A DNA stretch of 64,000 bases. Source: Agriotes lineatus (taxonomy: Eukaryota > Arthropoda > Insecta > Coleoptera > Elateridae). The translations under genes and the position numbers were made by a program. Below, piece after piece: positions 32,260-43,287 of the stretch. The stretch is from contig OW679197.1 of NCBI GenBank assembly GCA_940337035.1, forward strand, positions 63,137,903-63,201,902, in the 5' to 3' direction. Below the pieces are notes generated by a model that saw only the letters and a list, made by a program, of their open reading frames with translations, was not told where the DNA came from and searched no databases. Positions within the stretch are counted from its first letter, which is position 1. Each line of letters opens with the position of its first letter.

Positions 32260-34738
32260 CTATAGCAAGAACTTTAACAATTTCAAAAGAAAATAGGGAC
32301 AGTCAACCACATTTCAAAATGTCAGTAGCTAGATTGGGTTGCTACGATAATACGAAGCTGTCATATTTTATTTAAACAAAAGTTAGAAAATTAAATTACT
32401 TTATCTATCCTTGACGTTAAAGTGCTACTTTATCTACCCTTGCTGTTAAAGTAAAACTTGACCTTTTGTTTTGAGTTGATAAAAGCACACTTTAACATGT
32501 GCTATAGAAAAAGTATATTTTATCTCAGTGACGTTCGACGGTTAATAGTAGAATTAGGATTAAAGGTTGTTCAATTTATAGTGACTGTGACTGCGCATAT
32601 GTTTTCATCTTATGGTAAGTTGTTGACTCCGATTGGAACATCCTATTTTTCTTAGAATCTATGTATAAAGCTTTCGAGATGCAACTATGCAGGAATTAGA
32701 TGACAAAGTTGTACATGTACATTATTATGCTATTGCGTGATCACGCTTTGTTAAGCAGCATACATGTTAAGGGCGATGAAGCTTTACTGCATTTCCGTCA
32801 ACTTTTTGTGTACATGGCATTTCAGCAGAGCTTTTGAATTTACTGTAAGCTGCAGGACTTCTCGTTTATCCTGCCAAAATCGATTCAGGCGTGCGCGTAT
32901 CCCCATCAGAATCCGGGCGTGCGCTGGAAAATCACCACCCCACAATTCCACCGCAAAGTTTCCCGTTATTCCAAGCTGAATAGCACCAGGACTTTCGGGA
33001 ATTTCAAACATAACAACACAATTTTCAATATTTGTAATTATTTCTACCTTGGTGAAAAACTACAGTTTAACCAAGTTTTTTCTTCTAAGCATAAACTAAG
33101 CTACGGATGTCTCCTAAGTTGAGGTTTTAGATGAACCTTGGTGCTAGTGCAGAAAAACATCCCGGAGTTGAAACTGCCGGCTTTACGTGTAGTGCAATGA
33201 CCGGACTTACAGAGTAAACCATACGATTTGGAATTTTCATAACCAATTAGTGAAAGTGGAATTTGCTGAATGCAAAAATTGCTGTTCGTGACACGACGTT
33301 GAGGTCGGGTACTGTAGGAATCGGATATTGTCCTTTTTTTTAAGATACTTAACTTTAAGAAGAAAGAGGAAAATCTCAGCGGTGGTAAGTAACAAAGCGA
33401 TTGTTTTGTAGATATGTAGTGCCAATTTCATACAAAGAAGGTTCAAACTTGTAATTATGATGTCTACTATGCTGAAAGATGAAATTGGACAAGTTATTTA
33501 GCGCATGAATACTTTAATGGTAATCATTGATATATGTTTTGCTATTAAATCAAAGACGTGAGCCGAAGAAAACTGTCTCAGCTGCAGTCATATATCAATT
33601 AAATTTAATTGTGAAATATGATTTCACCCAGACGACTGCATTTGCAGTTTTAATTAGTACTTGGGCAAATTTATTGGCTTTTAAAGTAGGTTTCCACACA
33701 AGTATAAAATTAATTGTTGCAGATGCTGTTGCTATAAAATAAACTCCAGAAAAGGACATATTCAGCGACGTTTTTAAATTTCCAGACTATTTAATATAAT
33801 CACTTTGCTCTTTCCTCAGCGGAGTTATTTCGTCATTACCGAGTTGCTCCCCGTAATTGTAGTTTTTTTTAACCGAAACAAGCAAACTATAATCGACGTA
33901 AGCCCATTCAAAGCGGCGCTGACGGCACCGATTAAAATAAACCGAGGGCGTCTGAAAATACCATTTTGTGTCAATGTTCCTCCAGCTAAAACTTCTAAAA
34001 GCCTGGAGCGCTATATTTATTTTTATTCGGCTTAAGGGATTATACGCGGCTATATTATATGTACGATGTTGAAAGGAAGATTTGAGCACGAGTTTGAACT
34101 TTGTTTATATGAATTATTGCTGGGATGAAAGTGTGTCGTAAGTTATGTTTCTTGGGACTAATAATCGCATTTTATGAAATTTAAATGCTATTGTTTAAGA
34201 GCAGGCTAAATCTATAATTAATAATCGGCTGGTATTTATTGCTGAATTTTGAGAATGTCTATCTTCATTTCCATACAATGTGCGGGAACCCTTCTTTTTC
34301 AGTTTTCAGGTTGGGAAGTACGATTAGAAGAAATTTGGAAATAGCTGTGAGTATAGTGGAATGTTTTGTAAAACAATAAGGTCTACTAGGCGATGTAATT
34401 ATATTGGCTATTTATTTAAACAACTTCATATTTAGTTATAAAATTAGAGAAACATTATATCGGCTCAGATTCACCTTACAATTATATTAATTGGCTTCAT
34501 AGGTTTATTGATCTATATTCTTACCTCGTGTTTATTTATTCTAACGCTAGCCTTCTTGCTTAAAGTAACCGAAGATTAGGGTGGTTTTCTGTAAATGCAA
34601 GGGAAAATGGGATACTTTTAATTATACCATGAGTTCACTTTAGTGAGGACTTGACTGATAGTTGGAATAACAATAACAGAAATGGCTTAGTTGATGTTAT
34701 ACCGGGAGTTCACAAATAAACTTGATCACAGGAGCCAT
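32260..34738. other. Long stretch with one possible exon and no recognised gene
   Basis: The minus-strand frame 32784-33011 (75 codons) is GC-richer than its flanks and reads smoothly (GITGNFAVELWGGDFPAHAR; NRFWQDKREVLQLTV). A possible acceptor lies before it (GTGCTATTCAG) and a possible donor after it (CTTACA|GTAAAT). I do not recognise the protein. Elsewhere I see only AT-rich sequence; open frames at 33787-34089 on both strands have no motif. Confidence 0.25.
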
Positions 34739-34742
34739 TTAA

Positions 34743-34880
34743 GGGCCGGTTTTACAATGCAAGTTTATACCTAGAATAAGCTATCCGAGGTATCATTGTC
34801 ATAATTTCCTTTGTTACAACAATCGTTTCTAGGGTATTTATTCCCCGGATAACTTTATGCTTGGTTTGTAGAACCGGCCC
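34743..34880. repeat. piggyBac-type MITE in TTAA
   Basis: The inverted ends GGGCCGGTTTTACAATGCAA and TTGGTTTGTAGAACCGGCCC are bounded by TTAA on each side (34739-34742 and 34881-34884). That target is specific to piggyBac-type transposases. The 138-bp element has no coding capacity. Confidence 0.88.
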
Positions 34881-35226
34881 TTAAACAATCAAACTTGCCT
34901 AATCTGTAGCATGCTTTTTGTTGACATAGAACTATCAACATTTTTTGAAGTTTAAAATTGGCTTTCGACATTTTGTTTAAGTCATTCCACTGTTATTTTA
35001 ATGTTACCTATCAATTTAATGTATACATTTGGTTTAAATAGCATATTTTTACATATTTGTGTAGCCGATGGTTAGACTGTTAGTCACATGAACTAATAAT
35101 TAAGTTAATTGTAGTTCAAATGTACTTAGTTCTATAAAGTGCAGTGTAAACAAAATTTTTCATGGGCTCACTCGATCAAGTTTTTCGATCTCTCTGTAGC
35201 AACTGCCCGACAGCAACGTAATAAAA

Positions 35227-35511
35227 CGTTTACTTTAAAATTGAACATTTATTTGCCAAAAGAAAGTAATACTCCCCACTGATTGTGAAAAATAAAGAAG
35301 GAATTTGATACAATAACAAGAATTAAGTCGATTTATTTTAGAACTGAACAATAACTGAATAACTACTCATATTTTAAAGAAAAAAATTAAATAAATAAAA
35401 TAATGTTTTAAAACCGCCAAAGAAAGAAAATAATTAAACTATTATGTTTATCCTTTAAGTTTGTAGTGTAATTTGTTGTTAGCAAATAAATGTTCAATTT
35501 TAAAGTAAACG
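35227..35511. repeat. 285-bp MITE with 30-bp inverted ends
   Basis: CGTTTACTTTAAAATTGAAC...TTTATTTGC at the left is repeated in exact inverse at 35481-35511. No target duplication is evident and there is no coding capacity. Confidence 0.8.
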
Positions 35512-35754
35512 ATTTAATGCATTGTTGACATGCAGTTATTATAACATCAACTAATAATATATTGTTGTATTGTTATTACAGCTCAGCAGTCATAGAAACG
35601 TAAGTCCCACCTTTAGCGCTAAAGTAAACTCACGGTATACTATAGAAACATGCACTTCTCCAATGTCGCAAAACATTGATGTTTTAGGATATTTTATTCA
35701 AAAAGAACTACTATACAGAATGTTATATTTTACTAATAAATTAACTGTATTTAC

Positions 35755-36210
35755 AAAAGTATTAAAAAAAACTGTAAAAGGGGTTTACACGGAACTTCCC
35801 TCGCATGAATTAGATCAATTTGCTAATAAAAAAAAGTAGTCCGCCGGGGTTCGAACTCCGCGCTCCCAGGCGAATATTTGACGGAAGTGTCTGGTCCGCT
35901 CCTAGAATAACTGCGCCACAGGGGCGCTCAAATTCCAAGAGTTTCTGCTACGTTATAAAGATACACATTATTCTGTCCCATTTCTGATGTTTACCCTGTA
36001 TCAGGTAGGTCTCATTTTCGCCAGTGATAAAGCCTGAATTATATGCACATTATTACTTGTATCTTCTGCAAATAAAAGTGGAAGTTGTGACACCAAATAT
36101 TTGGAAAAATCAAAGGCAACTAGGGGTAAAAATATCTTAACGTTTCTAATAATACTGAAACAATAAAAGGAATAACTCGGTTATTTAAACAAAATCAATT
36201 TTAAAATAAA
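35755..36210 (-). repeat. ACTTCCCTCG dispersed repeat, copy B, with tRNA-like module
   Basis: The 3' end (plus-strand left) has GGAACTTCCCTCG at 35790. On the minus strand, a tRNA-like module has box A TGGCGCAGTTA (35909-35919) and box B GAGTTCGAACCCC (35846-35858), followed by a run of eight T (complement of 35828-35835). Further up are the GATACAGGGTAAACATC and CAGTATTATTAGAAACGTTA blocks found in other copies. The module is the best preserved of the family. Confidence 0.75.
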
Positions 36211-36328
36211 ACAAATTGAAAAGCGTGTTACAATAAAGAAGCTGACCTGCGGTTAATTAATTAAATATTCATGGTAGTAAAAAATCACAGATTAACCTCC
36301 TTAAAGTACGCACTACACGGAAACTTAC

Positions 36329-36393
36329 CGTGCACGCCGAACTAGCTCAATTTCGGCGGCCTTGGATCGTAGATTCTTATCAACTGTACCACC
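36329..36393 (-). CDS. Orphan exon of an unidentified host gene (candidate)
   Basis: The 65-nt segment is preceded on the minus strand by a strong polypyrimidine acceptor (TTTTTTTTGTC...TTTCCAG) and followed by a consensus donor (CG|GTAAGT). Only one frame is open, and it reads GGTVDKNLRSKAAEIELVRR followed by Ala and a split codon: charged, GC-richer than the flanks and plausibly conserved. I cannot name the protein. It shares the kinesin gene's strand but does not resemble a kinesin motor start. It could be an exon of a neighbouring minus-strand gene. Confidence 0.4.
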
Positions 36394-36797
36394 CTGGAAA
36401 TGCTTCAAAGACAAAAAAAAACAAATAGGCGCCGGAAACCAAATGGTTTCGAATAATATAACTAACTACAAGTGACTAGAGTTTATTTATTAACGCTAAA
36501 TAGTCTTGCAGTCTATAATGGTAATCAATATTAAATAATTAGAATAATTTGGTCATAAAGAATGTAATAATGATAGAAATGCCCAAATTAATTGAAGGTT
36601 GCGATACGCACCAAGATCAAGAACCCCTTTCAGGTTATTAAATTAATTGTAACCACAAATTAATTGAGTGATATGCATATCGCTGTCATTTTAAAAAACC
36701 TTTCTGTTCAGGCTATTAAATGCAAAAAACGTGAATGCTCCTTTTCCAAAGGTTTGATTGCACATATAAATTGTAGCTTTTAGTATTAATTGTAATT

Positions 36798-36950
36798 AAG
36801 TATACGCATTTAAACTACAAATATTAAAACTGATTGAACGTATGCGTCTAAACTTTACATGTTAGTAATAACGGAAAGTATAAATTTAAACTGTAAATAC
36901 TGATAGTTATGGAATGTACGAACTTAAATTGCAAGTATCGAAGATAATTT
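36798..36950. repeat. Degenerate tandem repeat, about four 39-bp units
   Basis: Units begin GTATACGCATTTAAACT, GTATGCGTCTAAACT, GTATAAATTTAAACT and GTACGAACTTAAATT at about 39-bp spacing, each followed by an AAATA(T/C)T(G/A)-like block. It is strongly diverged. Confidence 0.55.
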
Positions 36951-37694
36951 AATATAATATTAATCCCGGAATAGCCAGTCCGAATCAGCTTGAAAGCAGG
37001 GAGACCATCCACTTTTAATGCGGTATTCAATACAAAAGTAACACTAACCTCGAACCACCAACGCCTATAAGTTGCTGACAGGCAAATGCTGGCCCGGGGT
37101 TGCTATACCCTGTGGTTAAAAGCACCTTGGATGCGACCGTAATTGAAGCAGAGCCACTCCCAAATTGCAGAAGCTATGTAGGGCATTAGCCGTAGTTGAA
37201 AATTAAGTCAGGTAAAACTGTCAATTAAGAGCTAAAGAAACATGATTAATACAAGAGTAGCAAGCAGAAAATCGCAATCGTACCTGAATCAAAACCATCA
37301 GCCCTTCAAAATTTAATCGTCGTAGCGTAATAAAGCACGAACGGGACCTTTTAGTAACAAGTTGCTTCGTAGAGGTGCAGGAAAAGAATCCTAGCGCATT
37401 CGGTCACTAACGAAAAACAGCTGAACGCTGTGACCTCGCGAAAAGCACGTGGAAGTTTTTGGGTTTTCCAGAATCGGTACGAAATGAGCGAACATTGAAA
37501 TAATTCGAAATACAATGGATTATAATTCAAATAAAAATATACAGGTTAGGCCTGAAATAATTTGGTAAATGGCGAAACAATTAAGCGGAGCCAAAAAATT
37601 GGTTCAAGCGGGCCGAAGAATCGTTATGGAAGAGACGTATCTTGGAATATAAACGTTCTTTCAACTGAACCGCAAGAATGCTGTTCTCATAATT
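36951..37694. other. Unassigned stretch
   Basis: GC rises around 37040-37180 but I find no open frame with splice signals that I trust. A 26-nt segment at 37051-37076 lies between AG and GTTAGT on the minus strand but is too short to support. Confidence 0.3.
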
Positions 37695-37958
37695 ATACCG
37701 ATGGAGCCACAATTATATCTAACAGAAATGCGATAACATGGACAAGAAAATAACACGTATTGCTTGAGTAAGAAAGAGATAAACATAGAAGCAAATACTC
37801 GAGTAGGCTTGACGCTTATTTTAATTATGACATAAGTCAACTAATCATGCCTACTAAAATATTTTTTTCGTATAGTCATCTCTTGCTTACTCAAGCATTC
37901 TATTTTGTTGTTAATGTTATCTCATTGCTGTTATATATAATTGTGGTCCCATCCGTAT
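37695..37958. repeat. ATACCGATGG-ended MITE, uninterrupted copy
   Basis: The ends ATACCGATGGAGCCACAATT and AATTGTGGTCCCATCCGTAT are inverted. The body matches the 10099-10806 copy without its nested insertion, so it represents the unoccupied form. Confidence 0.85.
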
Positions 37959-38204
37959 TACGCTGATTAGTTATACGTGAATAATGTTATTTGATATCAC
38001 TACAAAACGAAAATTAAAAATTAATTTATTTGCGAACAAAAACAAGACCATTAAAAGTAAGTACTTTATGTGCTCCATCTATTTATTATAACTTAAGGGC
38101 GAATATAAACATATAAGTAATGCAGTGCTTTTCTCATAAAGCAGCTATAAGTACATGAAAATTAAAAAAAATACTGTAAATTGTTTTACTTTGAACGTCC
38201 TACG

Positions 38205-38852
38205 GAAGTGAAAATAATTTTAAAAATCAATGGAAAATAAGGTTAAAAATATTGCAACGAGCCCAATAATATTGATACAATAAAACGAAACACTTGGTTA
38301 TGCGAATTACATCAATTACCAATTTTAAAAGAATACCGACGGTGGGATTCTATCTATAGCACCTGGGTATGCGATTGTAACCGAATCTATATGTTGCAGT
38401 AAGCCATGCTGCCCCACTGGTACCTGTGCGACGCGAGGATTTATTTAACAGAGCGGTCTTATTGTTTAAATGTTCTGACATTTTTGCGACATTACCCTGT
38501 ATCTGTTGGGTCCTATTTTCTCTAAGTGTAAAGCCCGACCTATGTGCAAATTATTACTTTTATCTATTTTGCAGTTCACGCAAAAATAAACAAAACTGAA
38601 TTTTTTAGGGTGCTGGCCCTGTATATATTTATCTGAAATGTTTTCGGTTTCATGCCTGGTAGACATGTAATCTGCATGCAAAATGTCGTTTGTTTTTGAG
38701 TTATACCGCTAGCAGACAAACAGACAGACAGACGGAATTGAAAAAACCTTTTTTCGTCATCTAGAGACTCTGAAACATGAAGATCTGAAGAAATCCCGCA
38801 AGGTGATTTTTTCGAGATTACTTTCTTGGTCTTTTAGACGAGGGAAGTAATA
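38205..38852 (-). repeat. ACTTCCCTCG dispersed repeat, copy C
   Basis: On the minus strand it starts ATTACTTCCCTCGTCTAAAA (38833-38852), then has the GATCTTCATGTTTCAGAGTC block, (GTCT)n, ATATACAGGGCCAGCACC, and a tRNA-like module with box B-like AGATAGAATCCCACC (38341-38355) and a box A-like GCATGGCTTACTG. The 3' block (GATTTTTAAAATTATTTTC) lies at about 38210-38230. It is nearly full length but lacks the terminal GAGGGAAGTTCTG. Confidence 0.75.
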
Positions 38853-39159
38853 AACAATGCGAAAAGATGAACAATTGAATTTCAATAGTTTTACAAAATT
38901 TCGCAACGATTGAATTAGTTGCTGGTAAAGTAGTAAAAATAGTTCTTTCCTACATTAGAATTTAAATTAAGGCATATAATTTACAATGTTATAAGCGTTT
39001 TTGTTTTAAGTTTGCCCTAACAAATGTAATAATAATTTTAAGAAAATAGAAAAATCTAATATATTTTTTACGTATACTTTACGACGAGTGTTCAAATATA
39101 AATTATAATTTGATATTTATTCAAAAACAAACAGAAGGACTCTAATGTATATCATGTCA

Positions 39160-39705
39160 TTTTTCAATTCAGTCTTTCTCTCATTCTTGAACAATTTCGA
39201 TGACTTCTTCATTACAACGAGGTATTTTTCTTCTAGAAACTCTTTTAAGGGTCTAAACAAATAAACTGATGTAGTAAGGTCCAAAATGTATGGTAAATGG
39301 GACAGTATGGTGATTTAATTTTTTGGATCGTAGCGTGTGAATAGCGAAATGGGGTCTAGCATTATCCTGTAAGACACAGACAGAGTACTTAAGTTTCGTT
39401 TCAACTTACCCCTACTGATATTTAATGCAGAAGGAATATCCTTCACTGTAATTCGACGATCGTTTCAAATGAGTGCATTTTACTCTGTCAGCATTCTCTT
39501 TTGTTGTCAATGTTTTTGGACGGCGAGAATACGATTGATCGGCACCTTTGCAGCCATCTTTAAACGCTTTACTCCTTTTGTAAACGCTTATGTGATTGCG
39601 CATCAAGCTGTCTTTTAACTCTTACACAAATTTCTTATGGTTTGATATCTTCGTTGATAAGAAATTTACTAATAATGCGTTGTTCCACAGTTGAATGCAC
39701 TCACA
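39160..39705 (-). pseudogene. Mariner transposase relic
   Basis: The minus strand shows, in order, EQRIISKFLINEDIKP (about 39650-39690), HISVYKRSKAFKDG with SRRPKTLTTKENADRV (39470-39600, the two helix-turn-helix units and linker), a deletion, then LQDNARPHFAIHTL (about 39320-39370, around the second catalytic Asp) and CNEEVIEIVQE (39160-39215) near the C terminus. The usual HPPYSPD block is degenerate. Stops and frame changes are present. The family is a mariner-type DD34D transposase; the subfamily is not decided. Confidence 0.75.
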
Positions 39706-40319
39706 CTTCACTCATGCTTGCCAATTGAACGAAAATGAATTGTGGCTGTTCAACGACTTAATAAAGTTAGGACTCGTTCCAGGGCTTTAATTAATGTATA
39801 GGTACAACTTATGTGCATGTCTTTGTCTTTTGGCGGGCAATTCAAGTTAGAATTCATATTTGAACGCTCCTCGTATATATTTACAAAGATGCCATAAACA
39901 AGATGAGAATAAATTGTAAATGCTCTTTTGGATAAGCAGATTCTTCTTCTTCTTCTACAAACCTTATATCCTAAGGACCTAAAAATAATGACTGATATAG
40001 CATATAAAGAAAATCTATTAAAACGGCGTGAGTAAATGTAATACCTGGTTACCTGTAGCTCATATGACAGTACCGTTGAACTGAAATAAGAATGATCAGC
40101 CACAATCAGAGTGTTATTTTGTGTTTTCACAATTTTTATGAAGAAATTACAGACTAAATTGCAGTAATATTGTATTTTGACTCATCAAAAATATTTACAT
40201 TATACAGAAACTCTTCTGGTCCATACAAGACCTTTACAATGGTTAATCATTACAAACGAACTTATTTTAATAGTTAAAAACTACAAACTAACTGCAAATA
40301 AAGTAGTGCTTTAATGCAA

Positions 40320-40440
40320 AATAGTATATTATGATACTAGCGTATAAGAACGTGCGAGGAGTTTAAAGCACGGCGCGCTAGCGGAGTGCTTTTACCGTCG
40401 CTAGTGCTTTAATGGCTCTTATACACGTGTCTAGATTTAT
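40320..40440. repeat. Variable-core hairpin element
   Basis: The left end is AATAGTATATTATGATACTA. The stem CGTATAAGA pairs with CTTATACACG, and TAAAGCACGGCG / CGCTAGTGCTTTA form the inner stem with tip GCGCTAGCGGAGTGC. The right end is less conserved. Confidence 0.65.
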
Positions 40441-40652
40441 ATTTGAACTCATTTTTAAAAAGTGTCTTAACTATGTCAAGTCAGTTTCTGTTCTCTTACC
40501 GGTTTCAAAACCCCAATGTGAGCATCGAAATTGAATAAGCCTGTTTGGAAAAAGTTGTGTCACACCAATTTGGGAAATGTTAAATGGTGAGGTTAGGTGA
40601 TACTAGTTGTTTAATAAAGTATACCGATGTAGACAACAATAACATTCCTTTT

Positions 40653-42050
40653 TATTACTTCCCTCATCTAAAAGACGAAGGAAGTATTGTAATCGCGAAA
40701 AAATCACCTTCCGAGATTTCTTCAGATCTTCACGTTTCAGAGTGCCTAGATGACGAAAAACAGGTTTTCTCAATTTCGTCTGTCTGTCTGTCTGTCTGTT
40801 GGCAGTATAGCTCAAAAAGTATTTTTCGGAGGAAGACGATATTTTGCACACATATTATATATATATATATATACCTGGAACGAAACCGGTACAATTTCAT
40901 TCAAATATATACAGGGTGAGCACCTTAAAAAATAAAATTTTGTTTATATTTGCATTAAGTGGGAAACATACTAAAATAGTAATTTGCACATAGATCAAGC
41001 CTTACACTTAACGAAAATAGAACCCAACAAATACAAGATAAGTTCGCAAAAAATTCAAAAGTTTCCACAATAACACCCTTTCCTTAAATACACCATCGCG
41101 TCGCACACATCAGTGAGTCTTCATAGCGCAGTTAAATCTATCTAACTATCGACGATTGTATCCGCAGATGATGTTGATCCAATCCCTGCTCGGTAATTTT
41201 TTCAATTTGATAATTGTTTTAATTTACATAAGCAAGTGTTAAAATATTGTTATCTGGATTTTCCTTTGATGTTTAGGCCGCCAGCCGCATAAATGCGTAA
41301 ATTCCAAACCTTGAAATAGACGGGAAACGCATATTTGGGCCCAGTCATCGACGTATATCGTAAAAAGTATTGCACATAAATATATACATCCTGCGTATGA
41401 TATGTTTAAAAATGAATAAAGAAATGTTTAGTGAAAGAATTACCTGCATTGGTTTATTGATGTAAAATATATAATTAATTTCCTTAAGACATGTCGGGTG
41501 TGAAGGTTAAGCCAGCTCAAACCCGACGACACCAACAGTTCTCCGTAGACTAGTAAGGTATTATTCTGTAGCATTTGTTCACAGTCGGAAGCGCCGCAGT
41601 TCAAATCCCTCCGGTAACGGATTTTTTTTATTTGAAAATCGTACGACACTCATTAATGACCAATAGAAAAATTAGTTCACGAGCCGTAACCAAGACAACA
41701 ACAAAATTTCTTGGAAATTTTTGTAGGCAAACATTACTTCTTTTTAGGGTTTGTGTCGTTACGATTTTCTTACCGAATCTGCATTCGAGCATTAATTCAT
41801 ATCCGGAAATTATTTTTCGTGCATTCCAACAACGTCCTAATTTGCCCTCGCGACGTTGTTAGAACGCACTCAAAAAAATTTCCAGAAAGAATTAATGCTC
41901 TTATGAGATTATATCTGAAAATTTATTTAATTTATTAGAAACGTGAGGATATTTTTACTCCTAACTTAATTTGATTTTTAAAATTGATTATTGTGACAAT
42001 GTCGACGAGGGAAGTTCTGCGTAAAGCCTTTTACAGATTTTTTATATTAG
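40653..42050 (+). repeat. ACTTCCCTCG dispersed repeat, copy D (double, two tRNA-like modules)
   Basis: It starts ATTACTTCCCTCATCTAAAA and ends GACGAGGGAAGTTCTGCGTA (42004-42023) plus the TTTTACAGATTTTTTATA tail. It carries (GTCT)n and ATATACAGGGTGAGCACC (40909). Two tRNA-like modules are present: one with box A TAGCGCAGTTAAA (41124-41136) and box B-like TTGATCCAATCCC (41174-41186) then six T; the second with box A TAGACTAGTAAGG (41546-41558), box B CAGTTCAAATCCC (41597-41609) and eight T at 41632-41639. The total length of about 1.4 kb suggests two copies joined or nested. Confidence 0.75.
41787..41900. repeat. Hairpin within repeat copy D
   Basis: GAGCATTAATTC...CCGGAAATTATTTTT...CAACAACGTC pairs with GACGTTGTTAG...AAAAAAATTTCC...GAATTAATGCTC, with CCCTCGCG at the tip. 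Confidence 0.7.
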
Positions 42051-42121
42051 GACACAAAATAAAATCACATACAAATACCTTAATATACAGACATTAAAAT
42101 AGCGAATTATATATAAACGAT

Positions 42122-42513
42122 TGCCGGAATCTGATTCGAAAATTAGGCTACAGAAACTAACCAAAAACCCCCAGAAAATTCAAAGTGAGCAGACTAGCTA
42201 TCGCGAAGCAATTGTTTATAGGCTTGGGAGCTGACCACAGCTTGCGTCTTGGTTAAAGTAACACAGGTCGGGATGTGGAGACGCAATGCTGGAACGCCAG
42301 ATTGTCTGCCCTTATATACTGGTCTTTTATGCAAGAATGTTCTTCGAGTACAGTACGGGGCAAGGGCTGACTCGACCTCTATTCTCACAAGGGTTGATAT
42401 TACCTTCGCCTCGCCGAGGAATTTATTTCACTTTCTCGTCTCAGGTATATGGCCCGTTGTTGGTCGAGTAGGATGACCGGCCGTTTATTGCGCTTGCAAT
42501 GGTCCTGTCACAT
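42122..42513 (-). mobile_element. Candidate solo LTR (Ty3/gypsy-like)
   Basis: On the minus strand the segment starts TGTGACAGGACCATTGC, typical of gypsy-type LTRs. It has a TATA box in AGTATATAAGGGCAG (about 42310-42324) and could end GGAATC..GGCA near 42122. It is GC-richer than the flanks. No internal region and no matching target duplication were found, so this rests on the 5' motif and TATA box. Confidence 0.4.
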
Positions 42514-43194
42514 TACGCAGAGAGTAAACTCGCAACCCTATCCGTAATTCCGTAGTTGCTCAAGATCCTCATCCTGTGATGAGATGGAATGCAAGATGTT
42601 TAGAGAAACTGCAGCGCAACGTTTAGGAAAGTTCGCTTACATTTTTCACGTGATGAACACTAATCAAATTTAACATTAAGGAGATTATTTAAATGCACGC
42701 ACATAATTGACTTGGAACGCCTATTGGTTTAACTCGTATCGCTGCACCCTGAATTTCACTTTTTTTATTAGTGTCTTGTGCAGTTACAGGCTGCATTTTT
42801 ACGATCTTAAATGTGAAGGATACTTCCTGAAATTTGTTTGGCATAGCTGCGCTGCACATGCATTGTCGGATGTTTTTATTATAGAAACAGAGTAGACTGC
42901 GATTTAAAATTATTTTTATTTGTTTCTCACTTGTAAACATCAATTTATCAAGTCACTGTATTGATCAAAAAAGTTTATTTTAACAAGTTACTAACTTGTA
43001 AAATCTTTACAAGTTAACTGTCAGTTTTACAAGCGTGCTCATAGAAATGATAGCGTGCAAAGCCAGAGTTGTTTTCCTTAGTATGTGTCATATTGATGAA
43101 TTTAGTTGCTTGTCAGTTTGACATTTTGAATAAATGGTAAATTTCTAGTTATTTACAAGTGAGGAGCAAATAAAATATTCAACAATACACGCAA
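42514..43194. other. Unassigned stretch
   Basis: GC-richer near 42560-42640 and around 42710-42890. A minus-strand open frame (42689-42943) has no recognised motif. No gene is supported. Confidence 0.3.
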
Positions 43195-43287
43195 GGTAAC
43201 AGGTTTTACTGGCTCAAGAAGGTGACTGGCTCGCCTGCGGCTCGCCAGTCATATCCTTCTATTCGCCAGTAAAAACCCTCTTACCAA
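43195..43287. repeat. Hairpin element with GC-rich tip
   Basis: GGTAACAGGTTTTACTGGC pairs with GCCAGTAAAAACC..TTACC, then AGAAGG / CCTTCT and TGACTGGC / GCCAGTCA, with tip TCGCCTGCGGCTC. Flanks (AATATTCAACAATACACGC) partly resemble the ends of the variable-core hairpins. Confidence 0.7.

Noticed and set aside
35582..35599. An 18-nt plus-strand microexon between ...TTATTACAG and GTAAGT
   Set aside because: The splice signals are good, but such pairs occur by chance in AT-rich DNA and nothing else supports it.
35839..35936. A functional tRNA gene on the minus strand
   Set aside because: Box A and B are present but the acceptor ends (GCGCCCC and GGCGGAC) do not pair, and equivalent modules occur inside other copies of the repeat.
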